Positions 15,693 to 26,360 of a stretch of DNA of 38,884 nucleotides are shown one piece after another (within the stretch, counting starts at the first letter, position 1; each line of letters starts with the position of its first letter). The stretch spans positions 1 through 38,884 of the forward strand of contig JAQUXR010000025.1 of NCBI GenBank assembly GCA_028692275.1, written 5' to 3'. This stretch comes from Frisingicoccus sp009929615. Its GTDB lineage: Bacteria > Bacillota > Clostridia > Lachnospirales > Lachnospiraceae. Both the position numbers and the translations under genes were made by a program. A model generated the notes under the pieces. It saw only the letters and a list, made by a program, of their open reading frames with translations, was not told the origin of the DNA and did not search any database.

Positions 15693-17177
15693 TTATAAAT
15701 TTGTATATCCCATGAGATGATGGTCAACAGCTTTTGCTGCATCCCGTCCCTCACGAATTGCCCAGACAACTAAAGACTGTCCACGATGCATATCGCCTGC
15801 AGTAAAAATGTTTTCTTTACTTGTCAGATACTTATCTGCCTCTGTAACAACATTGGTTCGTGCATCAATATCTACACCAAAAGCCTTAATAACATAGTCC
15901 TGACTTCCAAGGAAACCTGCAGCAATCAGCACCAAATCCACGTCTTCAATATATTCACTGCCCGGTACTTCTGTCATATTCATTCTTCCCGTTTCAGGGT
16001 CTTTCTTAAACTCAAGTTTTACAAGAACTGCCTTTGACACATTTCCCTTGTCATCCGCAATAAATTCCTTAACCGTTGTCTGATAAACCCGTGGGTCATG
16101 TCCATAAACAGTGATACTCTCTTCCTGACCATAATCTGTTTTACAGATTTTTGGCCACTCCGGCCAAGGATTGTCTTCTGCCCTGGTATCCGGTGCTTTT
16201 GGCATCATTTCTAACTGAATCACAGAAGCCGCGCCAAGACGGATGGATGTACCTACACAGTCATTTCCTGTGTCGCCGCCACCAATAACCATAACTTTTT
16301 TATCCTTAACGGCCGGAATCTTTCCATCCTTAAGCTCTGAATTTAAAAGGCTCTTTGTAACCATGGTTAAATAATCCACTGCAAAATAGATTCCCTGGCT
16401 TTCTCTTCCCGGCACTTTAATATCTCTTGGATTTGAAGCACCACAGGCAAGAATCACTGCATCATATTCCTTCATCAGCTTTGCAGGCTTAATATCAATA
16501 CCTACATTCATATTAGTGATGAATTCAACGCCCTCTTTTTCCATCAGTTCGACACGACGGTCAATAACCTGTTTTTCCAGTTTCATATTTGGAATACCAT
16601 AGCGAAGAAGTCCGCCAATCCGGTCATTTCTCTCAAATACCGTCACATGATGTCCTCTATGATTTAACTGGTCTGCCGCAGCCAGTCCGGCTGGTCCGGA
16701 ACCGATAACTGCCACTTTTTTACCTGTACGAATCTTCGGAATTTCGGGCTGAATTAAGCCATTTGCATAACCAAACTCAACAATTCCATGTTCATTTTCT
16801 TTAACAGATACCGGTGAACCATTCAGATTACATGTGCAGGCCGCTTCACAAAGGGCCGGACATACTCTGGATGTGAATTCCGGAAAATTATTGGTTTTCT
16901 TCAAACGTTTTAACGCCCGTTCCCAATTTCCTGCATAAATCAAATCATTCCACTCAGGAATCAGATTGTTCAAAGGACATCCGGATGCCATTCCGCCAAT
17001 CATCTGTCCATACTGGCAAAAAGGCACACCGCAATCCATACATCTTCCGCCCTGTGTTTCCTGGCATTCTTTGCTCAGAGGAATATGGAATTCATCAAAG
17101 TTTTTGATGCGTTCTTCAGGCGCAATGGTTTTACTGTTCTGTCTATCAAAGTCCATAAATCCTGTTGGTTTTCCCAT
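15693..17177 (-). CDS. gltD: glutamate synthase small subunit
   Basis: The 494-residue protein has the N-terminal cysteine clusters of GltD (RCMDCGVPFCQ and CPALCEAACTCNLNG at about residues 43-115), which hold two 4Fe-4S centres. An FAD-binding GSGPAGLAAADQL motif lies near residue 158, and an NAD(P)H site with VIGGGDTGNDCVG near 300. It passes electrons from NAD(P)H to the large subunit. The gene is 13 nt downstream of gltB in the same operon and is full length. Confidence 0.95.
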   Translation of the reverse strand: MGKPTGFMDFDRQNSKTIAPEERIKNFDEFHIPLSKECQETQGGRCMDCGVPFCQYGQMIGGMASGCPLNNLIPEWNDLIYAGNWERALKRLKKTNNFPEFTSRVCPALCEAACTCNLNGSPVSVKENEHGIVEFGYANGLIQPEIPKIRTGKKVAVIGSGPAGLAAADQLNHRGHHVTVFERNDRIGGLLRYGIPNMKLEKQVIDRRVELMEKEGVEFITNMNVGIDIKPAKLMKEYDAVILACGASNPRDIKVPGRESQGIYFAVDYLTMVTKSLLNSELKDGKIPAVKDKKVMVIGGGDTGNDCVGTSIRLGAASVIQLEMMPKAPDTRAEDNPWPEWPKICKTDYGQEESITVYGHDPRVYQTTVKEFIADDKGNVSKAVLVKLEFKKDPETGRMNMTEVPGSEYIEDVDLVLIAAGFLGSQDYVIKAFGVDIDARTNVVTEADKYLTSKENIFTAGDMHRGQSLVVWAIREGRDAAKAVDHHLMGYTNL

Positions 17178-17190
17178 GACGTCTTACCTC

Positions 17191-20100
17191 CTATCCTCTC
17201 TTATTTGCATAAAATGCTTCAATCTGTGCCTGGTCAATGCTTAAGCCCTTTTCTTCCATATGAGCAATGGCTGTCTGCATCTTACTGTAATCATGTGGCA
17301 GAACTTTCTTGAATTTTGGAAGATAATCCACAAAATTATCGAGAACCATTTTACCCATCTCAGAACCTGTAGCTTCCACATGTTCCGTTATCATTTCTTT
17401 TAACTGCTGTACATCATATTTGGATGTAACCGATTCCAAAGAAACCAGTTCTTTATTAACTCTTGTATAAAAATCACTGTTTTCATCCAGAACATAGGCG
17501 ATACCGCCACTCATGCCGGCCGCAAAATTCTTTCCTGTGCTTCCAAGAATAACAACACATCCACCTGTCATATATTCGCATCCATGGTCGCCAACACCTT
17601 CTGTAACTGCGATAGCTCCGGAATTACGTACACAGAAACGTTCTCCGGCAACGCCATTAATAAAGGCTTTACCACTGGTCGCTCCATAAAGAGCAACATT
17701 TCCTACGATAATATTTTCATGTGGTTTAAACTTAATATTCTTTGGTGGTGAAAGTGTCAGTTTTCCTCCGGAAAGACCTTTTCCGAAATAGTCATTACTG
17801 TCACCTGTCAGATTTAATGTAAGTCCCTTTGGAATAAATGCTCCAAAACTCTGACCGCCGCTTCCTGTACATTTTACGGTAAACATATCGTCTTCCAATG
17901 TATCTTGGTAACGTTTTGTAATCTCTGAGCCAAAAATGGTTCCAAGAGAACGGTCTGTATTCTTAACATTGATTTCGATTTTCTTTTTCTTTTTATTGTG
18001 AAGTGCGGATTTGAATTCTTTCATTAAAACCTGCATATCCACTGTTTTTTCCAACTCAAAATCATAAACCTGAGCAGGATCAAATTTCATCTCCCGGTCT
18101 GTATGCTGATATGGATTATTTATAATGGCTGACAAATCAATCTTATCGGACCATTTGCCGGCAGCATTTTCTTTAACTTTAAGTAAATCACTGCGGCCAA
18201 CCAGTTCATCCACTGTGCGAATGCCTAATTTAGCCATGTATTCACGAAGTTCCTGTGCAATGAAGTACATAAAGTTGATAACATACTCCGGTTTACCTTT
18301 AAAACGTTTTCTAAGTTCCGGATTCTGAGTTGCAACACCTACCGGACAGGTATCCAGATTACATACGCGCATCATAACGCAGCCCATCGTTACCAATGGT
18401 GCTGTTGCAAAACCGAATTCCTCAGCACCGAGCATTGCTGCAATAGCAACATCACGGCCAGTCATAAGCTTTCCATCGGTTTCCAGAATAACCTTTGAAC
18501 GTAAATCATTCATAATCAAGGTCTGATGTGTTTCAGCCAGACCAAGTTCCCAAGGAAGACCTGCATTATGAATAGATGTTCTAGGTGCTGCTCCTGTACC
18601 ACCGTCATATCCGGAAATCAAAATAACCTGTGCACCGGCTTTAGCTACACCGGCTGCAACTGTACCAACCCCTGACTCGGATACCAGTTTGACAGAAATT
18701 CTTGCTTCTCTATTGGCATTTTTCAAATCGTAAATCAACTGAGCCAAATCCTCAATTGAGTAAATATCGTGATGTGGTGGTGGAGAAATCAATGCTACAC
18801 CCGGAGTTGAATGTCTTGTCTTCGCAACCCAAGGATAAACTTTACCACCTGGCAGATGTCCGCCTTCACCCGGTTTTGCCCCCTGCGCCATCTTAATCTG
18901 AATTTCATTAGCACTGACGAGGTAACGGCTTGTAACGCCGAATCGTCCGGAAGCCACCTGTTTAATAGCAGAACACTTATTCAATCCATCTTTTCCAATG
19001 GTCAGACGTTCCAGACTTTCGCCACCTTCACCACTGTTTGATTTACCATGAATGGTATTCATTGCAATCGCCAGTGTTTCGTGGGCTTCCTGGGAAATAG
19101 AACCATAGGACATAGCACCTGTTTTAAATCGACGTACGATGGATTCAACACTTTCAACTTCATCAATAGGAACACCTGCCGACGGATAATCAAAATCCAT
19201 CAGGCCACGCAGATTCATAACTCGCATTTCATCGTTAATGGCTGCACTGTATTCCTTAAACAGGTTATAATCGCCCTTACGGGTGGATTCCTGGAGAAGG
19301 TGAATTGTGTTCGGGTCATAAAGATGTTCTTCTTTACCACTTCTGAATTTGTGAGTACCTGAACTATCCAAAGATAAGTCAATTTCCAAATCCAATGGGT
19401 CAAAGGCCTGGGAATGAAGGAAATTCACTTCTGAAGCAATATCATCCAAGCCAATGCCGCCAATACGGCTGACTGTATTTGTGAAATACCGGTCAATAAC
19501 GTCTTTATTGATACCTATTGCTTCAAAAATCTGAGAACCCTGGTAGGACTGAATAGTGGAAATACCCATTTTAGAAGCAATCTTTACAATACCATGGAGA
19601 ATGGCATCATTATAGTCATTGACAGCTGCATAATAATCTTTATCAAGCATATTGGAATCAATCAGTTCTTTGATGGATTCCTGCGCCAGATATGGATTGA
19701 TTGCGGATGCACCATATCCAAGAAGGGTTGCAAAATGATGAACTTCTCTTGGTTCCGCACTTTCCAGAATCATAGCAAGGGCTGTTCTCTTTTTCGTCCG
19801 TACAAGGTAATGTTCCAAAGCGGATACTGCCAGAAGGGAAGGAATAGCCACATGGTTTTCATCTACACCTCTATCCGAAAGAATCAGCATGTTCACACCA
19901 TCTCTGTAAGCTCTGTCCACTTCCACAAACATATGGTCAATAGCTTTTTCAAGGGATGTGTTTTTATAATAGATAATCGGGATTGTCTGTACTTTAAATC
20001 CTTCAACATCCATATTTTTAATCTTCAATAAATCTGTATTGGTTAAAATAGGATTCTTGATTTTAACTGCTTTACAGTTTTCTTCTTTTTCCTCAAGCAA

Positions 20101-21744
20101 ATTCCCCTCAGGTCCGATATAAACATTGGTGGAAGTAATTACTTCTTCACGAATAGCATCAATCGGAGGATTGGTTACCTGAGCAAAAAGCTGTTTAAAA
20201 TATTTAAAGAGCGGCTGATGCCGTTTGGATAATACAGGCAGCGGGCTGTCAATACCCATGGCTGCAATCGGCTCTGCACCGTTCTGTGCCATCGGCAAAA
20301 TTGAAGTTTTCAATTCTTCATATGTATAACCAAAGGCTTTCTGAAGACGGGTACGCTCTTCCTTCGTATAACTTTCAACTCTTTTATTCGGAATCTTAAG
20401 TTCATCTAATTTGACAAGATTCTTATCCACCCACTCACCATAAGGCTTACGAGTCGCATAATATTCTTTTAATTCATCATCATCAATTAATTTACCTTTA
20501 ACCGTATCGACTAAAAGCATTTTTCCAGGGTGAAGACGCTCTTTAATAACGACCTTTTCTGATGGAATCTCCAAAGCACCTACTTCGGAAGAAAGAATAA
20601 GATTATCATCATCTGTCACATAATATCTGGATGGTCTCAGACCATTACGGTCAAGAATAGCTCCCAGCAAATCACCATCTGAGAAAACAATGGATGCAGG
20701 GCCGTCCCATGGCTCCATCATTGTAGCATAATACTGATAGAAGTCTTTCTTTGCCTGGCTCATATTTCGGTTGTTAATCCAAGGTTCCGGAATAAGCACC
20801 ATAACTGCCAATGGTAAATCCAGACCATTCATCACAAGGAATTCCAGTGTATTATCCAGCATCGCTGAATCGGAACCGGAGTTATTAATAACCGGAAGAA
20901 CCTTGCTCATCTCAGAATGCATAATCTGGGATGCCATTGTCTCTTCTCTGGCAAGCATACGGTCAGCATTTCCACGGATGGTATTAATCTCACCGTTATG
21001 TACGATAAAACGGTTTGGATGGGCACGCATCCAGCTTGGTGTTGTATTTGTACTAAATCTTGAATGAACGGTTGCAATAGCAGATTCGTAGTTCTTATCC
21101 TGTAAATCCGTAAAAAACTGACGAAGCTGTCCTACAAGGAACATTCCTTTATAAACGATGGTACGGCTGGACATAGAGACCACATAAGTATTTTCATTGG
21201 ACTGCTCAAAAATTCTTCTTGCGATATAAAGACGTCTGTCAAAATCAATACCCTTTTCCACATCCGCCGGTTTCTTGATAAAACCCTGCATAATAGATGG
21301 CATACAGTTCAATGCTTTATGTCCCAGAACATCCGGTGTAATTGGTACACTACGCCATCCAAGGAATTCTAAACCTTCCTTTTCAACAACAATTTCAAGC
21401 ATCTTCTTTGCCTGATTCCTTGCCAGCTCATCCTGTGGGAAAAAGAACATACCAATACCGTATTCTCTCTCTCCACCAATATCAAAGCCAAGCTCCTTTG
21501 TTACTTTGCTGAAAAACTTGTGGGAAATCTGAAGCAGTATTCCGACACCGTCACCGGTCTTTCCTTCTGCATCTTTTCCTGCACGATGCTCCAATGTTTC
21601 AACAATTGTTAAGGCCTGCTCTACAGTAGCATGGGTCTTAATACCTTTAATATTTACAACTGCACCAATACCGCAATTATCATGTTCAAATTCCGGTCTG
21701 TACAAAGGCGGCTGAACAGGGATTTCTCTGGTCTCTTTGTTCAT
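17191..21744 (-). CDS. gltB: glutamate synthase large subunit
   Basis: The 1517-residue protein is full length for GltB. The amidotransferase cysteine C24 (HDNCGIGAVVNIKG) follows a short propeptide that is normally removed. The central and FMN-binding barrel domains contain GGEGGESLERL and GYDGGTGAAPRTSI, the 3Fe-4S site is in CNLDTCPVGVATQ, and the C-terminal glycine-rich beta helix ends near residue 1450. It makes two glutamates from glutamine and 2-oxoglutarate. The leader contains repeats, described separately. Confidence 0.96.
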   Translation of the reverse strand: MNKETREIPVQPPLYRPEFEHDNCGIGAVVNIKGIKTHATVEQALTIVETLEHRAGKDAEGKTGDGVGILLQISHKFFSKVTKELGFDIGGEREYGIGMFFFPQDELARNQAKKMLEIVVEKEGLEFLGWRSVPITPDVLGHKALNCMPSIMQGFIKKPADVEKGIDFDRRLYIARRIFEQSNENTYVVSMSSRTIVYKGMFLVGQLRQFFTDLQDKNYESAIATVHSRFSTNTTPSWMRAHPNRFIVHNGEINTIRGNADRMLAREETMASQIMHSEMSKVLPVINNSGSDSAMLDNTLEFLVMNGLDLPLAVMVLIPEPWINNRNMSQAKKDFYQYYATMMEPWDGPASIVFSDGDLLGAILDRNGLRPSRYYVTDDDNLILSSEVGALEIPSEKVVIKERLHPGKMLLVDTVKGKLIDDDELKEYYATRKPYGEWVDKNLVKLDELKIPNKRVESYTKEERTRLQKAFGYTYEELKTSILPMAQNGAEPIAAMGIDSPLPVLSKRHQPLFKYFKQLFAQVTNPPIDAIREEVITSTNVYIGPEGNLLEEKEENCKAVKIKNPILTNTDLLKIKNMDVEGFKVQTIPIIYYKNTSLEKAIDHMFVEVDRAYRDGVNMLILSDRGVDENHVAIPSLLAVSALEHYLVRTKKRTALAMILESAEPREVHHFATLLGYGASAINPYLAQESIKELIDSNMLDKDYYAAVNDYNDAILHGIVKIASKMGISTIQSYQGSQIFEAIGINKDVIDRYFTNTVSRIGGIGLDDIASEVNFLHSQAFDPLDLEIDLSLDSSGTHKFRSGKEEHLYDPNTIHLLQESTRKGDYNLFKEYSAAINDEMRVMNLRGLMDFDYPSAGVPIDEVESVESIVRRFKTGAMSYGSISQEAHETLAIAMNTIHGKSNSGEGGESLERLTIGKDGLNKCSAIKQVASGRFGVTSRYLVSANEIQIKMAQGAKPGEGGHLPGGKVYPWVAKTRHSTPGVALISPPPHHDIYSIEDLAQLIYDLKNANREARISVKLVSESGVGTVAAGVAKAGAQVILISGYDGGTGAAPRTSIHNAGLPWELGLAETHQTLIMNDLRSKVILETDGKLMTGRDVAIAAMLGAEEFGFATAPLVTMGCVMMRVCNLDTCPVGVATQNPELRKRFKGKPEYVINFMYFIAQELREYMAKLGIRTVDELVGRSDLLKVKENAAGKWSDKIDLSAIINNPYQHTDREMKFDPAQVYDFELEKTVDMQVLMKEFKSALHNKKKKKIEINVKNTDRSLGTIFGSEITKRYQDTLEDDMFTVKCTGSGGQSFGAFIPKGLTLNLTGDSNDYFGKGLSGGKLTLSPPKNIKFKPHENIIVGNVALYGATSGKAFINGVAGERFCVRNSGAIAVTEGVGDHGCEYMTGGCVVILGSTGKNFAAGMSGGIAYVLDENSDFYTRVNKELVSLESVTSKYDVQQLKEMITEHVEATGSEMGKMVLDNFVDYLPKFKKVLPHDYSKMQTAIAHMEEKGLSIDQAQIEAFYANKRG

Positions 21745-21757
21745 CTTCTACCATTCC

Positions 21758-21810
21758 TTTCTTACATGTATTTGATAAGAATTTCCATTTCTTACATGAT
21801 TTGGAAATTC
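21758..21810 (-). promoter_or_regulatory. repeats in the gltB leader: 11-nt direct repeat and 9-bp inverted repeat
   Basis: TTTCTTACATG occurs at 21758-21768 and again at 21788-21798, exactly 30 nt apart (about three helical turns). In the same stretch GAATTTCCA (21779-21787) and TGGAAATTC (21802-21810) form a perfect inverted repeat with a 14-nt gap. They lie between the hemZ terminator and the gltB start. A clear promoter is not visible. They could be operator sites for nitrogen control or a 5' UTR hairpin. Confidence 0.4.
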
Positions 21811-21830
21811 TTCAAGACTACTTTCCCAAA

Positions 21831-21878
21831 AAAACATAAAAAAAGACAAAGATAGCCACTAGTGACTTCTTTGTCTTT
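21831..21878 (-). terminator. terminator after hemZ
   Basis: AAAGACAAAG (21842-21851) and CTTTGTCTTT (21869-21878) form a perfect 10-bp stem with extra pairing inside the 17-nt loop. T-rich sequence follows on the minus strand (TTTTATGTTTTTTT). It lies 42 nt past the hemZ stop and isolates gltB from the upstream run. Confidence 0.85.
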
Positions 21879-21919
21879 ATGTAGATTAGCACAGACTTAA
21901 AACTTTTTCAAGTCCCTTT

Positions 21920-23401
21920 TTAAAAAATCCCAAAATTCGGAAATTTTTCCATCTTCCGCCCAATCATCTCATCAATTCGTTCAATATAATCTTTGACACT
22001 CTTTACATTTTCAACCCGTTCAATCCGGTTTTCTTCAGGAATCACAATCTTTGAAGAACCACCGGCACCCAGGGCAATAATGCTCTGCTTTTCCTCCATA
22101 ATAAGAATATTATAAAGACATTCCTTACCAGGCTTTGCATAACCGACATTTTCCAGATTCCCTGCGATATTCTTCTGGCGATAGAGATAATAAGGCTCCA
22201 TCCCCATAACTTCCGCTTCTTTCCACGCCATATGAATCATACGGTTGACCTCTTCGTGATGAGCCGGTGGATAAAGTTCAAGATTCTGATTTAAGCGGGA
22301 TGCTCTTTTCACCGCCAGCGAATGAACGGTCATACTTTCCGGATTCAATCTGTGAATACCTTCCAGCGTCTTTGTAACATCTTCCGCAGTCTCACCGGGC
22401 AGTCCCAGAATAATATCCATATTAATATTATTAAAACCAGCCTGTCTGGCCATGTGAAAAGCATTTTCTACATCTTCTACCGTATGCCGGCGACCAATAA
22501 TATCTAGGGTTTTCTGGTTCAGGGTCTGAGGATTAATGGAAATACGTTCAATACCATGGGCTTTAATGACTCTGAGTTTATCCATGGTTACGCTGTCTGG
22601 ACGGCCTGCCTCGATGGTAAATTCCTCAATGGTACTTAAATCAAAGGACTGTTCCAATACGCACAGCAGCCGGTTCATCTGATCCGCTTCCAAAGATGTC
22701 GGTGTACCGCCACCCATATAAACACTGGTAAGCTTGTAATCCTTCACCATCTCGCTCACTTTTCGAATTTCTTTAAAAAGAGCATTCAGGTAATTATCCA
22801 CTTCCTTTTTCCATACATTTAACGGATAAGCTGAAAAAGAACAATACAGGCAGATTGTCGGACAGAATGGAATCCCAATATAAAGACTCAGCCTTTTCTT
22901 ATAATCCACACTGTCCAGAATCCTTTTTTCATTCTGGGCCACTTGGGTACACAATTGAATCTTCTCTTCAGAGGTTTTATAAACCTTTCTAAGATTCTCT
23001 GCTGCCTCATTTCGAGAAAAACCCTCTTCATAGAAGCTCAATGGAATCTTTGTCGGACGGATTCCGGTCAGAGTTCCCCAGGGCAGTTCCTTCCCCGTCA
23101 CTTTCGAAAGCACATCGTAAAGACAGATTTTCAGTACATCTTTTCCCGCTTTGCGTTCCTTTGGAAGCTGTTCGCAACAGCCTTCGCCAAGGAGCTTTCC
23201 CTGATTATCATACAAACAGAGACTTACACTTTCACCTTTGTAAATCACTCTCAGTATCTTGTCCGAAGGGGTGTAATCATATATTTTTTCTTCAAGATTC
23301 GTTATATTTCGGGCTAAAATTTTCTCCCCATGGTAAAATGCCATGAGGAGAGCCCGAATATCATTTTCATAACGTTCTTTATTAAATAAGAGATAAATCA
23401 T
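21920..23401 (-). CDS. hemZ: coproporphyrinogen III dehydrogenase-like radical SAM protein HemZ
   Basis: The 493-residue protein has a HemZ-type N-terminal half and a radical SAM core with C180, C184 and C187 in CPTICLYC. YMGGGTPTSLE and INMDIILGLPGET follow in the usual order. HemZ-type proteins are oxygen-independent coproporphyrinogen oxidase relatives, but a full heme pathway need not be present in such anaerobes, so the true substrate is uncertain. It is last in the run recJ-apt-relA-MBL-hemZ, 24 nt after the MBL gene, and ends at a strong terminator. Confidence 0.88.
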   Translation of the reverse strand: MIYLLFNKERYENDIRALLMAFYHGEKILARNITNLEEKIYDYTPSDKILRVIYKGESVSLCLYDNQGKLLGEGCCEQLPKERKAGKDVLKICLYDVLSKVTGKELPWGTLTGIRPTKIPLSFYEEGFSRNEAAENLRKVYKTSEEKIQLCTQVAQNEKRILDSVDYKKRLSLYIGIPFCPTICLYCSFSAYPLNVWKKEVDNYLNALFKEIRKVSEMVKDYKLTSVYMGGGTPTSLEADQMNRLLCVLEQSFDLSTIEEFTIEAGRPDSVTMDKLRVIKAHGIERISINPQTLNQKTLDIIGRRHTVEDVENAFHMARQAGFNNINMDIILGLPGETAEDVTKTLEGIHRLNPESMTVHSLAVKRASRLNQNLELYPPAHHEEVNRMIHMAWKEAEVMGMEPYYLYRQKNIAGNLENVGYAKPGKECLYNILIMEEKQSIIALGAGGSSKIVIPEENRIERVENVKSVKDYIERIDEMIGRKMEKFPNFGIF

Positions 23402-23425
23402 CGTTATAAACTTCCTTATTCAGAT

Positions 23426-24055
23426 TTAGTACACAAAAGGGTTATGTGTCTTTTCATAAGCTATACTTGTTGTTCCGCCATGTCCCGGAAAAACACTCGT
23501 ATCTTCCGGCAAGACAAATAACCGGGTTTTAATAGAATCAATCAGCTGACGGCTGCTTCCGGTTGGAAAATCCGTCCGACCAACAGATGCTTCAAAAAGA
23601 CAGTCTCCGCTGATAAGCATCTTCTCTTCAGGAATATAGAAGCAAACACTTCCTATCGTATGGCCCGGTGTTGATATAACTTCCAGCTTTATACCTGCCA
23701 GTTCCAACACTTCCCCATCTGCAAAAAGTTCGTCTGCTTTCATAGATACATAGGAACCCATCATCGTAGAAACATTCAGCTGAGGCTCTGCCAGAACTTC
23801 AACCTCATCCTTGCTGGCATACATAGGAATACCATATTCCTTTCGGAGTCCGTCTACAGCCATAATATGATCAAAATGACCATGAGTCAAAAGAATGGCA
23901 ACAGGCTTTAACCCTTCACTATTTATCCATTCTACAATACGCTGTGCCCGGTCTGCAGGGTCAATCACAAGTACTTCCTTGGTATCTTCATTTATTAAAA
24001 AATAGCAGTTTGTCTCTACCGGTCCAAGAACCATCATCTTAATTGCAATATTCAT
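23426..24055 (-). CDS. MBL-fold metallohydrolase (glyoxalase II-like)
   Basis: The 209-residue protein carries the metallo-beta-lactamase metal-binding motif LTHGHFDH at about 56-63. STPGHTIGS and ISGDCLFEASVGRTD follow as the later metal ligands. Relatives hydrolyse thioesters such as S-lactoylglutathione analogues; the exact substrate is not known here. The gene starts 2 nt before the relA stop would end on the same strand, so the two are tightly linked. It is full length. Confidence 0.88.
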   Translation of the reverse strand: MNIAIKMMVLGPVETNCYFLINEDTKEVLVIDPADRAQRIVEWINSEGLKPVAILLTHGHFDHIMAVDGLRKEYGIPMYASKDEVEVLAEPQLNVSTMMGSYVSMKADELFADGEVLELAGIKLEVISTPGHTIGSVCFYIPEEKMLISGDCLFEASVGRTDFPTGSSRQLIDSIKTRLFVLPEDTSVFPGHGGTTSIAYEKTHNPFVY

Positions 24056-24057
24056 TA

Positions 24058-26352
24058 TCAGCCTCCTGTTGTTCGTTCGATGTCATAAACACATTCAAGA
24101 TTTCTCAGTTTATCAATCACTTTATTCATCTGGGATACACTGCGAATGTCAAAGGTTACATTGAGAGTGGCCGTGTTATTCTTACCTGAGCGGCTAGACA
24201 TAGCTGTCACATTAATCTCACTCTCCGTAAAGACTTTTGCCACTTCCACAAGGACGCCGACACGGTCTTCCACATAAATATTAATCTCTGCCTTATACAG
24301 TTCTCCTGTAACTTCATCCGGTGATGTCATCCACTCTGCATCCAGAAGCCGTTCCCGATCCTCTGCGGAAATATTAATTATATTAATACAATCTGTCCGG
24401 TGGATAGATACGCCTCGTCCTCTGGTAACAAATCCGACAATTTCATCACCCGGTACCGGATTACAGCATTTAGAAAAACGTACAGCCACATCATCAATGC
24501 CACGGACAACAATACCGCTCTTAGCTTTCTTGCTTGTCTTTGATTCCGTCACTTTTTTGACATCGGAAATGTTCTTAAGCACCTGAGTATCCGTTATGTT
24601 CTTCTTATGCTTTTTATTATCTTCTTCAACCAGCTTATTAATAACCTGGCCTTCCTTTAAGCCGCCATGTCCTACAGCTGCCAGAACTGCATCCCAGTCT
24701 CTGAAACCGTATTTATGGGTAACCTTATCCATATATTCGGGTTTCAAAAGTTCACTGAGGACAATGCTCTTCGTTTTACAATACTGAATCAGCTGGTCTT
24801 TACCCCGAACAATATTGTCTTCTTTATTCTGAAGTTTAAACCACTGGTTAATCTTATTCTTTGCCTGGGTGCTCTTAACAATATTAAGCCAGTCCCGGCT
24901 TGGTCCCTTTGAATTCTGGGAAGTAATAACTTCAATACGGTCACCGTTCTGGATTCGGTAATCAATTGTTACCAGTTTTCCATTAACACGGGCACCAACC
25001 ATCTTATTACCCACTGCACTATGAATGCTGTAGGCAAAATCAATAGGGGTTGAACCATTCGGAAGGTTCTTTACATCACCGGCCGGCGTAAAACAGTAAA
25101 CACTTTCAGAGAACAAATCCAAATCGTTCTTCAGAAGGCTCATAAATTCCTTATTATCGGACATATCCTTCTGCCATTCCAGAATCTGGCGCAGCCAGGT
25201 CAGTTTTGCCTCTTCATTCGTTTCTGTATTCTTTCCATTCGGATCTTCTTTATATTTCCAATGGGCCGCAATACCATATTCAGCCGTCTTATGCATATCG
25301 AAGGTACGAATCTGTATCTCAAAAGGCTGTCCGGACGGTCCAATCAAAGTCGTATGTAAAGACTGATACATATTTGGCTTTGGCATCGCAATATAATCTT
25401 TAAATCGTCCCGGAATCGGCTTATACATCTCATGAATGAGACCTAATGCCGCATAACAGTCCTTTACAGAATCAACAATAATACGCACAGCAAACAAATC
25501 GTAAATCTGTTCCAGTGTTTTATCCTGATTCACCATCTTACGATAAATACTAAAGAAATGCTTAACCCGTCCATTGACCTCTGCTTTAATACCGCCATCT
25601 TCCATATGATGACTGACTTCATCCACAATCGCCCGGACAAAGGCTTCTCTTTCACTCTTCTTGGATGTGATATTTCTTGCCAGATTATAATAGACTTCTG
25701 GTTCAAGATAACGAAGTGCTAAATCATCCAATTCAATCTTAATCTTAGAAATACCGAGACGCTGAGCAATCGGTGCATAAATGTCCATAGTCTCTCTGGC
25801 TTTTTCCCGCTGCTTCTCCGGTTTCATATATTTCAAAGTTCTCATATTATGAAGGCGGTCAGCCAGCTTAATAAGAATAACTCTTATATCTTTAGCCATG
25901 GCAAGAAACATCTTACGAAGATTCTCAGCCTGAACCTCAACCTTATCTGCCGAATAGGACAACTGTCCCAACTTCGTAACGCCATCCACAATCAGTGCAA
26001 CTTCATAACCAAACTCTGCCTCAATCTCATCCAGGGTCATAGCCGTATCTTCAACAACATCATGAAGAAGTCCGCCTACAATCGTTTCCTTATCCAGCTC
26101 TAAATCTGCTAAAATAGTTGCCACGCAAATAGGATGAATAATATAAGGTTCTCCAGATTTACGTACCTGACCGTCATGGGCATTAAAAGCAATCTGATAA
26201 GCCTTCTCTATCTGAGTCACATCTGCCGATGGGTGATATTTTTTAACCTTATCTATCAATTCAGCATAGAGAATCTCCGGCGGTATAAAATCTTTTTTCT
26301 CGGACATATCCCGGTCATCTTCGATAATATCTACGTCAATGACTTTATCCAT
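24058..26352 (-). CDS. bifunctional (p)ppGpp synthetase/hydrolase (RelA/SpoT)
   Basis: The 764-residue protein has all domains of a long Rel enzyme: an HD hydrolase domain with H97-D98 in GGLLHDVVEDT, a synthetase domain with YQSLHTTLIGP and GIAAHWKYKE, a TGS domain near residue 410 (VYCFTPAGDVKNLPNG), and a C-terminal ACT domain. The intact HD motif indicates that it both makes and degrades the alarmone. It lies 8 nt after apt, giving a nucleotide-metabolism pair common in Firmicutes. Confidence 0.95.
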   Translation of the reverse strand: MDKVIDVDIIEDDRDMSEKKDFIPPEILYAELIDKVKKYHPSADVTQIEKAYQIAFNAHDGQVRKSGEPYIIHPICVATILADLELDKETIVGGLLHDVVEDTAMTLDEIEAEFGYEVALIVDGVTKLGQLSYSADKVEVQAENLRKMFLAMAKDIRVILIKLADRLHNMRTLKYMKPEKQREKARETMDIYAPIAQRLGISKIKIELDDLALRYLEPEVYYNLARNITSKKSEREAFVRAIVDEVSHHMEDGGIKAEVNGRVKHFFSIYRKMVNQDKTLEQIYDLFAVRIIVDSVKDCYAALGLIHEMYKPIPGRFKDYIAMPKPNMYQSLHTTLIGPSGQPFEIQIRTFDMHKTAEYGIAAHWKYKEDPNGKNTETNEEAKLTWLRQILEWQKDMSDNKEFMSLLKNDLDLFSESVYCFTPAGDVKNLPNGSTPIDFAYSIHSAVGNKMVGARVNGKLVTIDYRIQNGDRIEVITSQNSKGPSRDWLNIVKSTQAKNKINQWFKLQNKEDNIVRGKDQLIQYCKTKSIVLSELLKPEYMDKVTHKYGFRDWDAVLAAVGHGGLKEGQVINKLVEEDNKKHKKNITDTQVLKNISDVKKVTESKTSKKAKSGIVVRGIDDVAVRFSKCCNPVPGDEIVGFVTRGRGVSIHRTDCINIINISAEDRERLLDAEWMTSPDEVTGELYKAEINIYVEDRVGVLVEVAKVFTESEINVTAMSSRSGKNNTATLNVTFDIRSVSQMNKVIDKLRNLECVYDIERTTGG

Positions 26353-26360
26353 GCAATCCC

